The notes under the pieces were generated by a model. It made no database searches, was not told the origin of the DNA, and saw only the letters and a program-made list of their open reading frames with translations. A stretch of DNA of 64,000 nucleotides from the NCBI GenBank assembly GCA_903926205.1, contig CAIYID010000050.1, positions 1-64,000 of the forward strand. The letters are read 5' to 3'. The position numbers and the translations under genes are program-made. Positions 52,371 through 61,437 of the stretch are shown piece after piece (within the stretch, counting starts at the first letter, position 1; every line of letters begins with the position of its first letter). The stretch comes from an uncultured Bdellovibrionales bacterium. Its GTDB lineage: Bacteria; Bdellovibrionota; Bdellovibrionia; Bdellovibrionales; Bdellovibrionaceae.

Positions 52371-53127
52371 CTCTTCAGGATTGAAAAAAAAGCTCAGCGA
52401 GAACTGGGATCAAATCAAGAATAAATACCCCGTGGTTTCTCGGGCGGAGGCCGTGGCTGATGATCCGATCAAGGTAGACTTTCTTCAAAGCATTGATGGG
52501 ATAAAAAGCGCTGAAGAAATCGGACGGTTTTTTACCTTGAGTTCTAGTGAGTCTCAGATGATTTTTACGGATCTGATGAACTTGGGCGCCATTCGTTTTC
52601 TTGAAGACAGTGAGCGACTCGGTTATCTCAAAAATCATGCAAATGAGTTGGAGCGAAATCTGACTTTTCTTCGTTCAGAACGTGAACGCCTCAGAGGCGA
52701 ATCCTTGTATTTATCAAAACAAATTCGCGAAAAAACTGATGAAACTGAAAAATATAAAACTCGTTTGCCGGAGTTAGCAGAAACTCTGAAGGAGTTGACC
52801 GATAATCTTGGTTCACAGCAATCGAGATCAGCTCAACTTTGGGAAGAAAATTCTGAACTTTTTGGCGTGGCTAAGGACGTTAAACATAAAACGGCGGTGA
52901 TTTACGAGGGTCTCGGAAAGTTGGAGCATGAACTACCGAGGGTTATAAAGAAAAAGTCAAAAATGGCGGAGAGGTTTAAGAAGACCGATGAAATGCGCCA
53001 TACAGGAATCGATAAGAATAAAGAAATTGAGAAAAAGCTTTTCGATTATCACGATGCCTTGAATGAGGTCCATGAGTACCTTGAAGACACCAAGTTGCGT
53101 GTAAAAAGTTTTTCAGACAATGATTAG
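52363..53127 (+). CDS. Coiled-coil protein with small N-terminal domain
   Basis: The 254-residue protein has a small helical N-terminal domain (about 20-85; D-P-I-K-V-D-F-L-Q-S-I-D-G, resembling a winged-helix 'DUF4388'-type unit) followed by a coiled coil to the end. It overlaps the preceding gene by 8 nt. The domain layout (small adaptor plus coil) fits a structural link in the filament system. Confidence 0.6.
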   Translation: MDNSSGLKKKLSENWDQIKNKYPVVSRAEAVADDPIKVDFLQSIDGIKSAEEIGRFFTLSSSESQMIFTDLMNLGAIRFLEDSERLGYLKNHANELERNLTFLRSERERLRGESLYLSKQIREKTDETEKYKTRLPELAETLKELTDNLGSQQSRSAQLWEENSELFGVAKDVKHKTAVIYEGLGKLEHELPRVIKKKSKMAERFKKTDEMRHTGIDKNKEIEKKLFDYHDALNEVHEYLEDTKLRVKSFSDND

Positions 53128-53162
53128 AGTTCAGATTAGTTGGATTTATTAAGTAGGAATTG

Positions 53163-55085
53163 ATGATGTCGATAGAGTATCCAATCATATTGAAAACTGT
53201 TTCTGGTCGAAAAGAGGCCCTCATACGGCAGCTTCGAACGGATATTTCAGTTTTGAATCGACAGTACAGCATTCTTCAAGAGGGTGCGTCTCTGCAAGAA
53301 TCACTCTGCAAAGACTTGGAATGGCTCATTCATCACGATATTGCCGATGAAATTAAGCTCGCTTTTTATAATCCCATTGATCCGACCATGGTATTTCTAG
53401 AGAAAAAATATAAAATAGGACTTTTCAATTCAGGGGTTTCGAGCACAGGCACTGAGACGGGACGTCCGTCGCAGAATCTGACTCAAGTTTCGATGCCGAG
53501 TCCCTATGAATTTGATGTTTTTGTTTATTTCAAAAAATCCTTTTTGTCTTTAGAGCCTGAAGAGCAAAGCCGAAGACTTAAAAAATTTAAGTTCGGTTGG
53601 TTTGATATGGCGAATATGGATCCAAGCATGGATATGGATTTTGAAGCATCGGATTTGTCGCTTGAGTCTGAATCTCTTGATGAATCGGCCGACCGGGCCG
53701 ACCAACAATCATTGGGTTCATCGTCGGAGTCTCCTTCGAGGATGATGCAAAGTTCAATCTTAGCTCAAACTCCAGCTTCGACATCAAAACAAATATCAGC
53801 GACGCAAGTGTCACCGCTGATGGCTCCTTTTATCGCGGAAAATCACAAACAGTTAATGATTGCTTCTTATACCGATTCTCGAAAACTCATTGGTGAGTTT
53901 ATAAAGATCTCCAGCGCCTTGAGTTTGCATCCGATGCAGTGGACTTACTCCGAGGGATTAAAAGCGCTCAGCCAAAATGAGTTGACTCAGGAAAGTCAAT
54001 TGATCGGGCAAAAACGATTTTCTCCTTGGGAGCTATTGGGTTCTATTCGTAGTGATTGTCAAAATGGTTTCCGAAAAAACACGCTTTATATTTTAGAAGA
54101 TTTTCATTATTACCTGACCCGAGAAAATCTTTCTGGTCAGGAATTTGCGGAAATGATTTCGATGATCAAGTCCCTCACGGAACCTTTGAAGCGAGCCGGT
54201 AGTTTTTTAGTCATACTGGCTCCGAATCATGACTTGCCGGCAGAAATTGCGCCGCTCTTTGAAACAATCAAGGGGGAAGCTGGAAAGAAATCCACGCCTC
54301 TGTTGGAACGTTATGGGCGGGATTTTACTAAACTGGTTTTGGAGAAAAAGATCAAACCGCTGGTTGGTCGAGATAATGAAATTCGCGAATGCTTGAAGAT
54401 TTTATCGCGCCTTGAGGGCAATAATCCACTTTTAGTTGGTAAAGCGGGAGTGGGCAAGACGGCTTTGGTTGAAGGGATGGCGACGAAAATCGTCAAAAAC
54501 GAAGTTCCAGAATCTTTTCGGAATAAAAGACTAATTGCACTGAATTTAAATGCGATGATCTCGGGAACGAAATACCGAGGAGAATTCGAAAAACGTCTCG
54601 AGGGAATACTTGAAGAAGTGATGTCGAATAAAGAGAGTATCATTATTTTTATTGATGAAATTCATACTCTCTTAGGAATGGGGAGCACCGAAGGTTCAGC
54701 GGGTGCCGAAAATGTTTTAAAACCTTATTTGGCGCGAGGAGATTTTCCCTGTATTGGCGCGACCACGTATGAAGAATACAAAAAGCATATTGAGCCCGAT
54801 CGTGCTTTAGCGCGAAGGTTTCAAATGGTTGATGTGGCGGAGCCTTCGGCGCAAGAAACCTATCAAATTTTACTGGGTATCAAAAATATTTACGAGAGCC
54901 ATCATCGGGTTAAAATTTCAAACGAAGCACTTGTGAAATGTGTTCAGGTTTCCGAAAATATACCGAATCAGTACTTTCCAGGTAAGGCGATTAAATTGCT
55001 CGATAGTGTGTGTTCTGCGGTCTCTTTTGCCGGCAAAGATCTTGTTGGCTCAGACAGTGTGGTTGAAGAATTTGAAAGACTTTAG
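53163..55085 (+). CDS. AAA+ ATPase with ClpA/ClpB D1-like module and degenerate N-terminal AAA-like domain
   Basis: ATG 53163 (or 53166) follows TAGGAA. The roughly 640-residue protein has a unique N-terminal part (1-165) and a Ser-rich linker (165-220). Next is a region (about 235-400) with 'ILEDFHYYL' and 'FLVILAPNHDLP', which resembles the degenerate N-terminal domain of Ycf46-type ATPases. A single ClpA/B D1-type AAA+ module (about 400-640) follows: Walker A GKAGVGKTAL, Walker B IIIFIDEIH, and A-L-A-R-R-F arginine fingers. Clp N-domain and D2 are absent. A disassembly or remodelling role for the neighbouring filaments is likely. Confidence 0.75.
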   Translation: MMSIEYPIILKTVSGRKEALIRQLRTDISVLNRQYSILQEGASLQESLCKDLEWLIHHDIADEIKLAFYNPIDPTMVFLEKKYKIGLFNSGVSSTGTETGRPSQNLTQVSMPSPYEFDVFVYFKKSFLSLEPEEQSRRLKKFKFGWFDMANMDPSMDMDFEASDLSLESESLDESADRADQQSLGSSSESPSRMMQSSILAQTPASTSKQISATQVSPLMAPFIAENHKQLMIASYTDSRKLIGEFIKISSALSLHPMQWTYSEGLKALSQNELTQESQLIGQKRFSPWELLGSIRSDCQNGFRKNTLYILEDFHYYLTRENLSGQEFAEMISMIKSLTEPLKRAGSFLVILAPNHDLPAEIAPLFETIKGEAGKKSTPLLERYGRDFTKLVLEKKIKPLVGRDNEIRECLKILSRLEGNNPLLVGKAGVGKTALVEGMATKIVKNEVPESFRNKRLIALNLNAMISGTKYRGEFEKRLEGILEEVMSNKESIIIFIDEIHTLLGMGSTEGSAGAENVLKPYLARGDFPCIGATTYEEYKKHIEPDRALARRFQMVDVAEPSAQETYQILLGIKNIYESHHRVKISNEALVKCVQVSENIPNQYFPGKAIKLLDSVCSAVSFAGKDLVGSDSVVEEFERL

Positions 55086-55097
55086 TGGGGGGAATTT

Positions 55098-57101
55098 GTG
55101 AAAGCTCGAAAAAAAATTCTAGTCGTTGATGTGGATCCTCAATTTTTGAAAGAGTTCAAAAATGAGCTAGGTCTTCAATATGAAGTGGAAAGTTGTAACA
55201 CGGGCAAGGCGGCTTTGGGCTTATTTAAAAAATATCATCCGCAAGTTCTTATTATTGATGAAGCGGTGGTAGACATGACGATTGTCGAAGTCTTGCAAGC
55301 CGCGGGCGAACATGTGGTGAAAATTATTACCACCAAAGCCTTGCCAGAAAATGAAATGATTTTTTCTTGCATAGACTCCAAACAAGCACATACCTGTTTT
55401 GTCAAACCTTTGAACTATTCAGAGTTAAAAAATGTGATTGAAAGAGTTTCCGCCTTTGACGGAGGTGCCCACTCTGCTGACGCCAATGTTGATCCTGTTT
55501 ACCAAAAAGTGTCGACGATCTTAGATAAAGTGAACGATGCGGAAATTCGCGAAAAAACGGCCAAGATTCAAATTGAAAAAGCCCGAAAGCTGGAAGAAGA
55601 AAGCTTGGCTCGTGTTCAATGGCTGGATCGCGATGTGAAGCAGTTTAAAGATAAAATCAAAGAGCTGGATAAAGAAATGTTAGCTTGGAGGGAAAAAGCC
55701 AAGCACATCGAAGATCAAAATGAAATCCTGGTGAAAGAAAAAGAAAAAATTCAAGATTCCTTGAAGGAAATTGAAATTCAAATTGAAGCAACCAGTGTTG
55801 CGACGGTGAAGGTCTCCCCCGATTTGAAAGGTGGCGGACGCGAAAAAATTGATGGAAAAAATGCCGTCTTGTTTGTGGATGATGAAGAGGACGTGAGAGG
55901 TCTCTGCGAGACTGTGTTCAGAACGGTCTTTAAGGTTTATGTCGCCGAAAGTGCCGATGCGGCGATGGCAAGTTTGCAGCAACATCCCGAGATCGCCCTG
56001 GTCGTTACCGATTTTAGAATGCCTAAAAAAACGGGAATCAACTTGGCGACGGAAGCTCGCAAGGCTTATCCTGATTTGCCTATTTTTCTTCTTACTGGTT
56101 ATGGGGAGATGGATTTAGCGATCAAAGCGATGAATGAAGGTGTTATTCAACAATATTACGCCAAACCTTTTGTGACGGATCAAATGATCGAAGCGATTCG
56201 CACCGCCATTGAAAAAAGTGAAGAAACAGTGGTGCAAAAAACTCTGGTTCAAGAGAAAAAAGCTCTGGTGGTTGATCGGATTCGAGAGCTAGTGGCTAAA
56301 GAAGAAAGTCTTCAATACAATTATTCAAAGCTTCGAGAAGAACACGGACGAACTCAAAAAATTCAGGAAAAAATGGCCAGTGATTTATCGCAGGCAAAAA
56401 CGGAAAGCGCGGAGCTGAGGGTTTCTGTAGGGAAAGAACGAGAAACGCTCAGAGTGGAAATGACAGAAAAGGCCCGTAAAGCTGACGCAGAAATTTCAAA
56501 AAAACTTGAAGAGGCTTCGCGGCTCATCGAAGTAGAAAAGCAAAAGAACAAAGATGAGCTCGTGCTGCTAGAGAAAAAATTCAAAGAAGATAAAGAAAAA
56601 GTCGAACAGCATCTAGAAGAAATGCGAAAACAAATGGCCAGCGAAAAACAGCTCGTTGAGCAACAAGTGCTAGAAGAACGCAAAAAGGGCGAAGCGGAGC
56701 TGGTGAAGATCAAAGAAAGCATCGCCAATATGAAAGCGAAAATCGAAGAAGATATTCGTAAAGAGCTTGAGGCCAAGAAAAAGGCTGTTGAGGCAGAGAT
56801 TGATGCGAAGAAAAAAGCGGTGGAAGCAGAGATTGAGGCTTTAAAGAAAACGGTGACGAAAGATCTAGATCGAGCCAATGCAGAGTTGCAACAGGCGACT
56901 CGTGAACTTCGGTCGAAAGACGAAGAATTACAGACCCGGGTACGGTCTTATGCAGAATTAGAAAAAGAAGTTCAACAAACGAAACTCGAAAAAAACAAGG
57001 CCCTTAAAGAATGTGAAGCAATGAAGGGGGAATATGAATTTATTGTTCAATCTCGTGCTTCTCTTGAGGCCGAAATAAATGAGCTCAAAGGAGTTAGATA
57101 A
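55098..57101 (+). CDS. Double-receiver coiled-coil protein
   Basis: GTG 55098 has GGGGGGAA upstream. The 667-residue protein has a divergent receiver (about 1-120; Asp in LIIDEAVVDM, Lys in VKPL) and a coiled coil (about 130-240). A canonical receiver (about 250-375) follows: FVDDEED, Asp in VVTDFRMP, Thr in LLTGYG, and Lys in AKPF. A very long Lys/Glu-rich coiled coil runs to about 665. No output domain is present. Phosphorylation could control coil assembly. The receiver-PAS-kinase at the operon end is the natural phosphodonor. Confidence 0.8.
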   Translation: MKARKKILVVDVDPQFLKEFKNELGLQYEVESCNTGKAALGLFKKYHPQVLIIDEAVVDMTIVEVLQAAGEHVVKIITTKALPENEMIFSCIDSKQAHTCFVKPLNYSELKNVIERVSAFDGGAHSADANVDPVYQKVSTILDKVNDAEIREKTAKIQIEKARKLEEESLARVQWLDRDVKQFKDKIKELDKEMLAWREKAKHIEDQNEILVKEKEKIQDSLKEIEIQIEATSVATVKVSPDLKGGGREKIDGKNAVLFVDDEEDVRGLCETVFRTVFKVYVAESADAAMASLQQHPEIALVVTDFRMPKKTGINLATEARKAYPDLPIFLLTGYGEMDLAIKAMNEGVIQQYYAKPFVTDQMIEAIRTAIEKSEETVVQKTLVQEKKALVVDRIRELVAKEESLQYNYSKLREEHGRTQKIQEKMASDLSQAKTESAELRVSVGKERETLRVEMTEKARKADAEISKKLEEASRLIEVEKQKNKDELVLLEKKFKEDKEKVEQHLEEMRKQMASEKQLVEQQVLEERKKGEAELVKIKESIANMKAKIEEDIRKELEAKKKAVEAEIDAKKKAVEAEIEALKKTVTKDLDRANAELQQATRELRSKDEELQTRVRSYAELEKEVQQTKLEKNKALKECEAMKGEYEFIVQSRASLEAEINELKGVR

Positions 57102-58306
57102 TGGCAGCAAATGATGTAACAATTCCAGTTGGCGGAGAACTGGGAACTTCGGCGAGTAAATTTTGTTGTGGTGATACGGTGCTCTTATTTTCTTCCGTTG
57201 TGGGCGACGCGCTCACGGAATCGATGGAAAATAGCTGGCGTCACATGAATCGCTCGGTGGATTCTCGGTGGATCAAAAATCTGGCAGTGTTTGATGATTC
57301 GCGAAATGCCTGGCGCTATGTCGGAGCGATGACCAGACGCTCGGAAAAAACGGATTGGTTTACTAACAAGGGTTTGATCTCAAATTACGATGATGCTTTT
57401 GTGGCGATCAAAGCGGGTCTTTTTTTGCTCTATTTGGAAATGGAAAAAAAGGGCCAAAAACTAGATAAGATTGGACTGGGTTTCGGGATCACCGTTCGGC
57501 ACGGTGAAAACGTGATTGAAAAGTTTTTTGCTTATATTAAAGATCATATGGTTGCTCGTGGTGATAAAAAATTTCTGATTATTAAAGCGAAGAACGTGGC
57601 ATTGAATGAAGTACGGGAAATTGAAATTCAATTGGATTTCTGTGTGATGCAGTACCAAGCCTATGGGGCTTACATGGCTTTGTTGTTTAGCAAGTACAAT
57701 ATGTCTGTTCATAATACTTATATTATTGATATTGGCCATGGCACTTGGATTAAACTTCCGGTCATAGATAACGAGGCCGAAATTGGTCTTTCAGATTCAT
57801 TCACCGAAGGCATTCACACGATCACGCGAAATATTAGTAATGTGATTTTTGAAAGCAGCGAACAAAAATTTAAAATACCAGAACAACGTCTGATGGAACG
57901 CCTTCCGACCAAGGATTATAAAATTGAAGTGCCCGGAGCGGGAGTTTTTGATTTTTCGAAATTACTGGAACAACAAACCACCATCGTGGCTCGTGATATC
58001 GGTGATCGGGTGGCGGCGGACATGGCAACCTTGTCGCAAAAAGGTCAAAGCATTGACTACTTTATTATCATTGGCGGTGGTGCCCATTTGCTTTTTGATA
58101 AAGTCAAAAAGAACATCGGTGATTATTTCGGATGGCCACAAGATGTCGTGGATCAAAGGGTTCTTGATTCGGCTTCGACCGGAGTTGATTCCCGGCACAT
58201 CAACTGTGTTGGGTTTATGCTTTTAGCCAGGGACCAAATTGCCATGGATAAAGGTGAAGATGTTCAACCCGGTTTTTCAATCACAAATATTGTAAAAGAA
58301 CTTTAA
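57101..58306 (+). CDS. Divergent ParM/Alp-like actin homolog (first)
   Basis: The start overlaps the preceding stop (TAATG). The 401-residue protein has an actin-type nucleotide fold of the ParM kind: phosphate-1 region V-G-G-E-L-G-T-S-A-S-K with Glu in place of the usual Asp, phosphate-2 motif IIDIGHGTWIKL, and adenosine motif FIIIGGGAHLLF. Its length and the 'FFAYIKDHMV' and 'FCVMQYQAYGAYMALL' segments set it apart from MamK. An actin-like gene (mad28) lies beside coiled-coil genes in other deltaproteobacterial clusters, so this is a candidate counterpart. Confidence 0.75.
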   Translation: MAANDVTIPVGGELGTSASKFCCGDTVLLFSSVVGDALTESMENSWRHMNRSVDSRWIKNLAVFDDSRNAWRYVGAMTRRSEKTDWFTNKGLISNYDDAFVAIKAGLFLLYLEMEKKGQKLDKIGLGFGITVRHGENVIEKFFAYIKDHMVARGDKKFLIIKAKNVALNEVREIEIQLDFCVMQYQAYGAYMALLFSKYNMSVHNTYIIDIGHGTWIKLPVIDNEAEIGLSDSFTEGIHTITRNISNVIFESSEQKFKIPEQRLMERLPTKDYKIEVPGAGVFDFSKLLEQQTTIVARDIGDRVAADMATLSQKGQSIDYFIIIGGGAHLLFDKVKKNIGDYFGWPQDVVDQRVLDSASTGVDSRHINCVGFMLLARDQIAMDKGEDVQPGFSITNIVKEL

Positions 58307-58330
58307 AGTCGATTTTTTTTGGAGGTTTAT

Positions 58331-58834
58331 ATGGAAGATACATCTTATCTCGTCATTGATTCAGAATTGGAAAGTTTGTTTTTACGTCTTGGGAAACAGC
58401 ATCCCGAAGGTTCGAAGGATGCCTTGAAAATTGTGCTCAAAACTTATTTAAAGTTGGCCGAAGGCAGTCGTCGAAGAGGCGTGGATCCTATTTTGAGTTT
58501 GCAAGAGCTCGTTGAGCGAATCACCTCAGGAGATTTGTATCGAACGACGAAAGACAAAATCGATCATTTGGATACTCTGCTGGAGAAAAAAGAGGATCAA
58601 GTCGAGCATCTAGAAAATTCAGCGGTGCTGGAAGAGATTCGCGAAATCAAAAACACCATTCGTAAGATGAGTGGAACTGCGAGTCGAGCGACTCAAACTT
58701 CTGGATTAAGTGAATTCAATCCCAGCGATGCCGCGAAGTTGATCACGGTGGAACAATCTGGTGAGATTAAAAAAGGGGAGAATTACCAAAACCTAAGAAA
58801 AAAAGGTAAACCCCACAAAAAAATAAATTTCTAA
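58331..58834 (+). CDS. Small helical protein between two actin genes
   Basis: ATG 58331 has GGAGG and is preferred over the in-frame TTG at 58319. The roughly 167-residue protein is helical in the first 90 residues, has a short coiled coil (about 75-115), and a basic Lys/Asn tail. It might be an adaptor for one of the flanking actins, comparable to the ParR of a ParM system, but it lacks a ribbon-helix-helix signature that I can see. Confidence 0.55.
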   Translation: MEDTSYLVIDSELESLFLRLGKQHPEGSKDALKIVLKTYLKLAEGSRRRGVDPILSLQELVERITSGDLYRTTKDKIDHLDTLLEKKEDQVEHLENSAVLEEIREIKNTIRKMSGTASRATQTSGLSEFNPSDAAKLITVEQSGEIKKGENYQNLRKKGKPHKKINF

Positions 58835-58870
58835 AATTGAAAACTCAAGTAACGTGGCGAAAGTTACGAC

Positions 58871-59896
58871 GTGAAAAAGATCTATATTGATCCTGGCGGA
58901 TTTTATACAAAAGTTTATGTTCTTGAACATGACCAGGCGACAGGTCATGTTCAATTTTTTGGAAGAAGTTTTTTTCCTTCAGCGGCAACATCGATCTTAA
59001 CTCTCCAGGAGCGGTCTCTCTGCTATGAGCACGAGGGCCGCATTTATCTTGTCGGCAGTGATTGCAATAATGCCCTTTGGGATCTCGATGACCTAAGTCC
59101 TGATGGCCTTAGGCATCGTGATTTAGTGGCGCGCTTGCTCGTGAGGAAAGCTCTTTTTGATTACACCGAGCCCGAAGAAGAAATCGACTTAAATATTCTC
59201 AGTGATGGCACAGTGAAAAGAGAAATCTTTGAAGACCTTGGTGCTGAGTTCACAGGACGTTTGGAACTTGCGGCTTACCGTGGTGACAAAAAAATTACTC
59301 GTTTCCTGAATGTTAAAGCACAGATTCTGGCCGCCAGTGAAGGAGTCTTAGGTTATATTCAAAAAATTAAAACAGATTTTTCTTCGGCGTTTCTGATTGA
59401 TATCGGCTACCGCTCGACAAAAATGTATGTGGTGACAGCGAAGCAGGGCGTTGAGAAATTCGCTTTTTGGGAATTCGGCACAAAATTTTATTCTGAGGCT
59501 ATTTTGCGTGCTCTAGAAAGTGAAGGCCTCCCCGCGACTGAACCTTATTGGTTGATGAAGCAAATTGAATTAGGGTGCCAGTCTTTGGACTTGCCTAATA
59601 TTCCTCCAGTCGGGGTTTCACTGATTATTGAAAATGCCCGATGGGATACGAATAAAGATTTTAGGAGACTCACGACAGATTTTATTACCGATTATTATAA
59701 TACCAATGCAAAATGGGTGGAGCTACTTGTGATTACTGGAGGCGGGGCGCTTTTTAATGGAGAGCTCCTTTCGACTTCCTTGTCTGAAATGGGCTATGAA
59801 TTTGATGATATTTACATTGATAAAAGCCCACTCTATACCCTGATTGAAGGGGTGGTTCAATTGGAGAGTGGTTCCAGAAAGGTTTCGTATGACTAA
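58871..59896 (+). CDS. Divergent ParM/Alp-like actin homolog (second)
   Basis: The frame starts at GTG 58871. The 341-residue protein has the phosphate-1 motif IYIDPGGFYTKVYV, phosphate-2 motif LIDIGYRSTKMYVV and adenosine motif VITGGGALFNGELL of a ParM-type actin. It differs from both MamK and the 57101 product and is the third actin-like protein here. The stop overlaps the following kinase gene by 8 nt, tying the filament to a two-component system. Confidence 0.75.
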   Translation: MKKIYIDPGGFYTKVYVLEHDQATGHVQFFGRSFFPSAATSILTLQERSLCYEHEGRIYLVGSDCNNALWDLDDLSPDGLRHRDLVARLLVRKALFDYTEPEEEIDLNILSDGTVKREIFEDLGAEFTGRLELAAYRGDKKITRFLNVKAQILAASEGVLGYIQKIKTDFSSAFLIDIGYRSTKMYVVTAKQGVEKFAFWEFGTKFYSEAILRALESEGLPATEPYWLMKQIELGCQSLDLPNIPPVGVSLIIENARWDTNKDFRRLTTDFITDYYNTNAKWVELLVITGGGALFNGELLSTSLSEMGYEFDDIYIDKSPLYTLIEGVVQLESGSRKVSYD

Positions 59897-61376
59897 AAAT
59901 AAAATTTTAATTATCGACGACGAAGAAGACATTCGCCTGACGTTGGAGGAACTTTTAGTTCGGACGGGATATCAAATTCAAGGTGCTGGTGACGGTATTG
60001 AAGGTCTAAAACTGCTAGAAACTTTTAAGCCGGAGTTAGTGATTACAGATTTAAAAATGCCGAACATGAGTGGTTCGGAATTTATATCAAAAGCAAAAAA
60101 TTTAGTTCCAAGCGTTGATGTGATCCTGATGACCGGTTATGGGGATAAAGAAATTGTAATCGAGTGTTTGCGCCAAGGGCTTTTTGATTATTTCGATAAA
60201 CCATTCAACTATCAAAAGATGGTCCTTTCGGTAAAAAAATGTTTTGAGCTCCGAAAAATAAAAAAAGAATTAAGTGATGAAAAAAACTTCACTGAAAATA
60301 TCCTCAATAATTTGCATGAGATTGTCATCGCCATTGATAATCAAGGAAAAATTTCTTATATCAATTCCGTCACTATCAATTTGTTAGGTTTTAAAGCTGA
60401 AGAGCTTATCGGTCAGTCACTTTTGTTGTTGATACCTGATTATGATTCCTTCAATGCGGTGGCGGAGTCGAAAGAGTCAATTGAGCAGGATCTCCTTTGT
60501 GCTGTCAAAGGGGGTGGCGAGAAAATTCCTATGACTTTGATAGTTGCAGATTTTATCGACAATGCGGGATTGAAAAAGGGCAAGGTCTTAGTCGGTCGAG
60601 ATGTTCGTGAACTCCGAAAATTACAATTGTTGACCTATCAAACAGAAAAATTAGCTTCCGTGGGCACCTTAGCCGCTGGGATTGCTCATGAATTAAATAG
60701 TCCCTTAGCTGTTGTTTTAGGCTATGCCACTGAAATTCAAAAAATTATTAAGGAGTCTGATTATAATCCTCAAAAAAATGAAGATGTAATAAGCTATCTT
60801 GGAATGATTCACAAATCAGCGACAAGGATGAAAGTGATCGTCAGTAATCTGCTCACGCTATCGAGAAAAAGCGAGCACACCGATCCTCATGAACTCAATA
60901 TTAATGAGTTGATCAAAGAAGCTTTTGCTTTTCATAAAACGAGTTTTGAAGAAAAAAATATCGATGTTGGTTTCTTTCTTTCGGAGAGCCTTTATAAATC
61001 TTGGGGAGATCCCGATCAAATTCAGACTATTTTTATGAATCTTTTGGGTAATTCTGCAGATGCTTTTGGAGAAATCACCGACGAGCGAGAAAAGCGAGTT
61101 TCCTTCACGACTTCTAATGAAGTACTGATGGAAGAAGGTGTCGCGAAACCAGTACTGAAAATCATTTACGAAGACAATGCTTGTGGCATGAGTGAGTCCA
61201 CTGTTAAAAAATTATTTGACCCATTTTTTACGACTAAATCTGTAGGTAAGGGAACAGGTCTTGGGATGTCGGTCACGCTTGCCGCAATTAAGGCTCACAA
61301 AGGCACTGTTTCGGTGGAAAGTGAACTTGGCAAGGGTGTGAAGTTCACAATCCATTTACCAGCTGTCACCGAGTAG
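59889..61376 (+). CDS. Receiver-PAS-histidine kinase
   Basis: ATG 59889 has AGAAAGG upstream and overlaps the actin stop. The roughly 495-residue cytoplasmic protein has an N-terminal receiver (Asp in LVITDLKMP, Lys in DKPF), a PAS domain (about 140-250), a HisKA-type dimerisation helix with the His in IAHELNSPL near 270, and an ATPase domain (N-box NLLGNSADAF, G-box GLGMSVTLA). It may phosphorylate the double-receiver coiled-coil protein of the same operon. Its own receiver could receive input from the hybrid kinase at 9.3 kb (inference). Confidence 0.88.
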   Translation: MTKNKILIIDDEEDIRLTLEELLVRTGYQIQGAGDGIEGLKLLETFKPELVITDLKMPNMSGSEFISKAKNLVPSVDVILMTGYGDKEIVIECLRQGLFDYFDKPFNYQKMVLSVKKCFELRKIKKELSDEKNFTENILNNLHEIVIAIDNQGKISYINSVTINLLGFKAEELIGQSLLLLIPDYDSFNAVAESKESIEQDLLCAVKGGGEKIPMTLIVADFIDNAGLKKGKVLVGRDVRELRKLQLLTYQTEKLASVGTLAAGIAHELNSPLAVVLGYATEIQKIIKESDYNPQKNEDVISYLGMIHKSATRMKVIVSNLLTLSRKSEHTDPHELNINELIKEAFAFHKTSFEEKNIDVGFFLSESLYKSWGDPDQIQTIFMNLLGNSADAFGEITDEREKRVSFTTSNEVLMEEGVAKPVLKIIYEDNACGMSESTVKKLFDPFFTTKSVGKGTGLGMSVTLAAIKAHKGTVSVESELGKGVKFTIHLPAVTE

Positions 61377-61437
61377 TGATAGGCAAAAGCCCCAGAAAAG
61401 AAGCGCTTCGACTAATGCATTTAACTTTAATTTCGCC

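Noticed and set aside
56363-56878. A 171-residue antisense frame rich in Ser/Phe.
   Set aside because: It is the mirror of the Lys/Glu-rich coiled coil on the plus strand and has no independent features.
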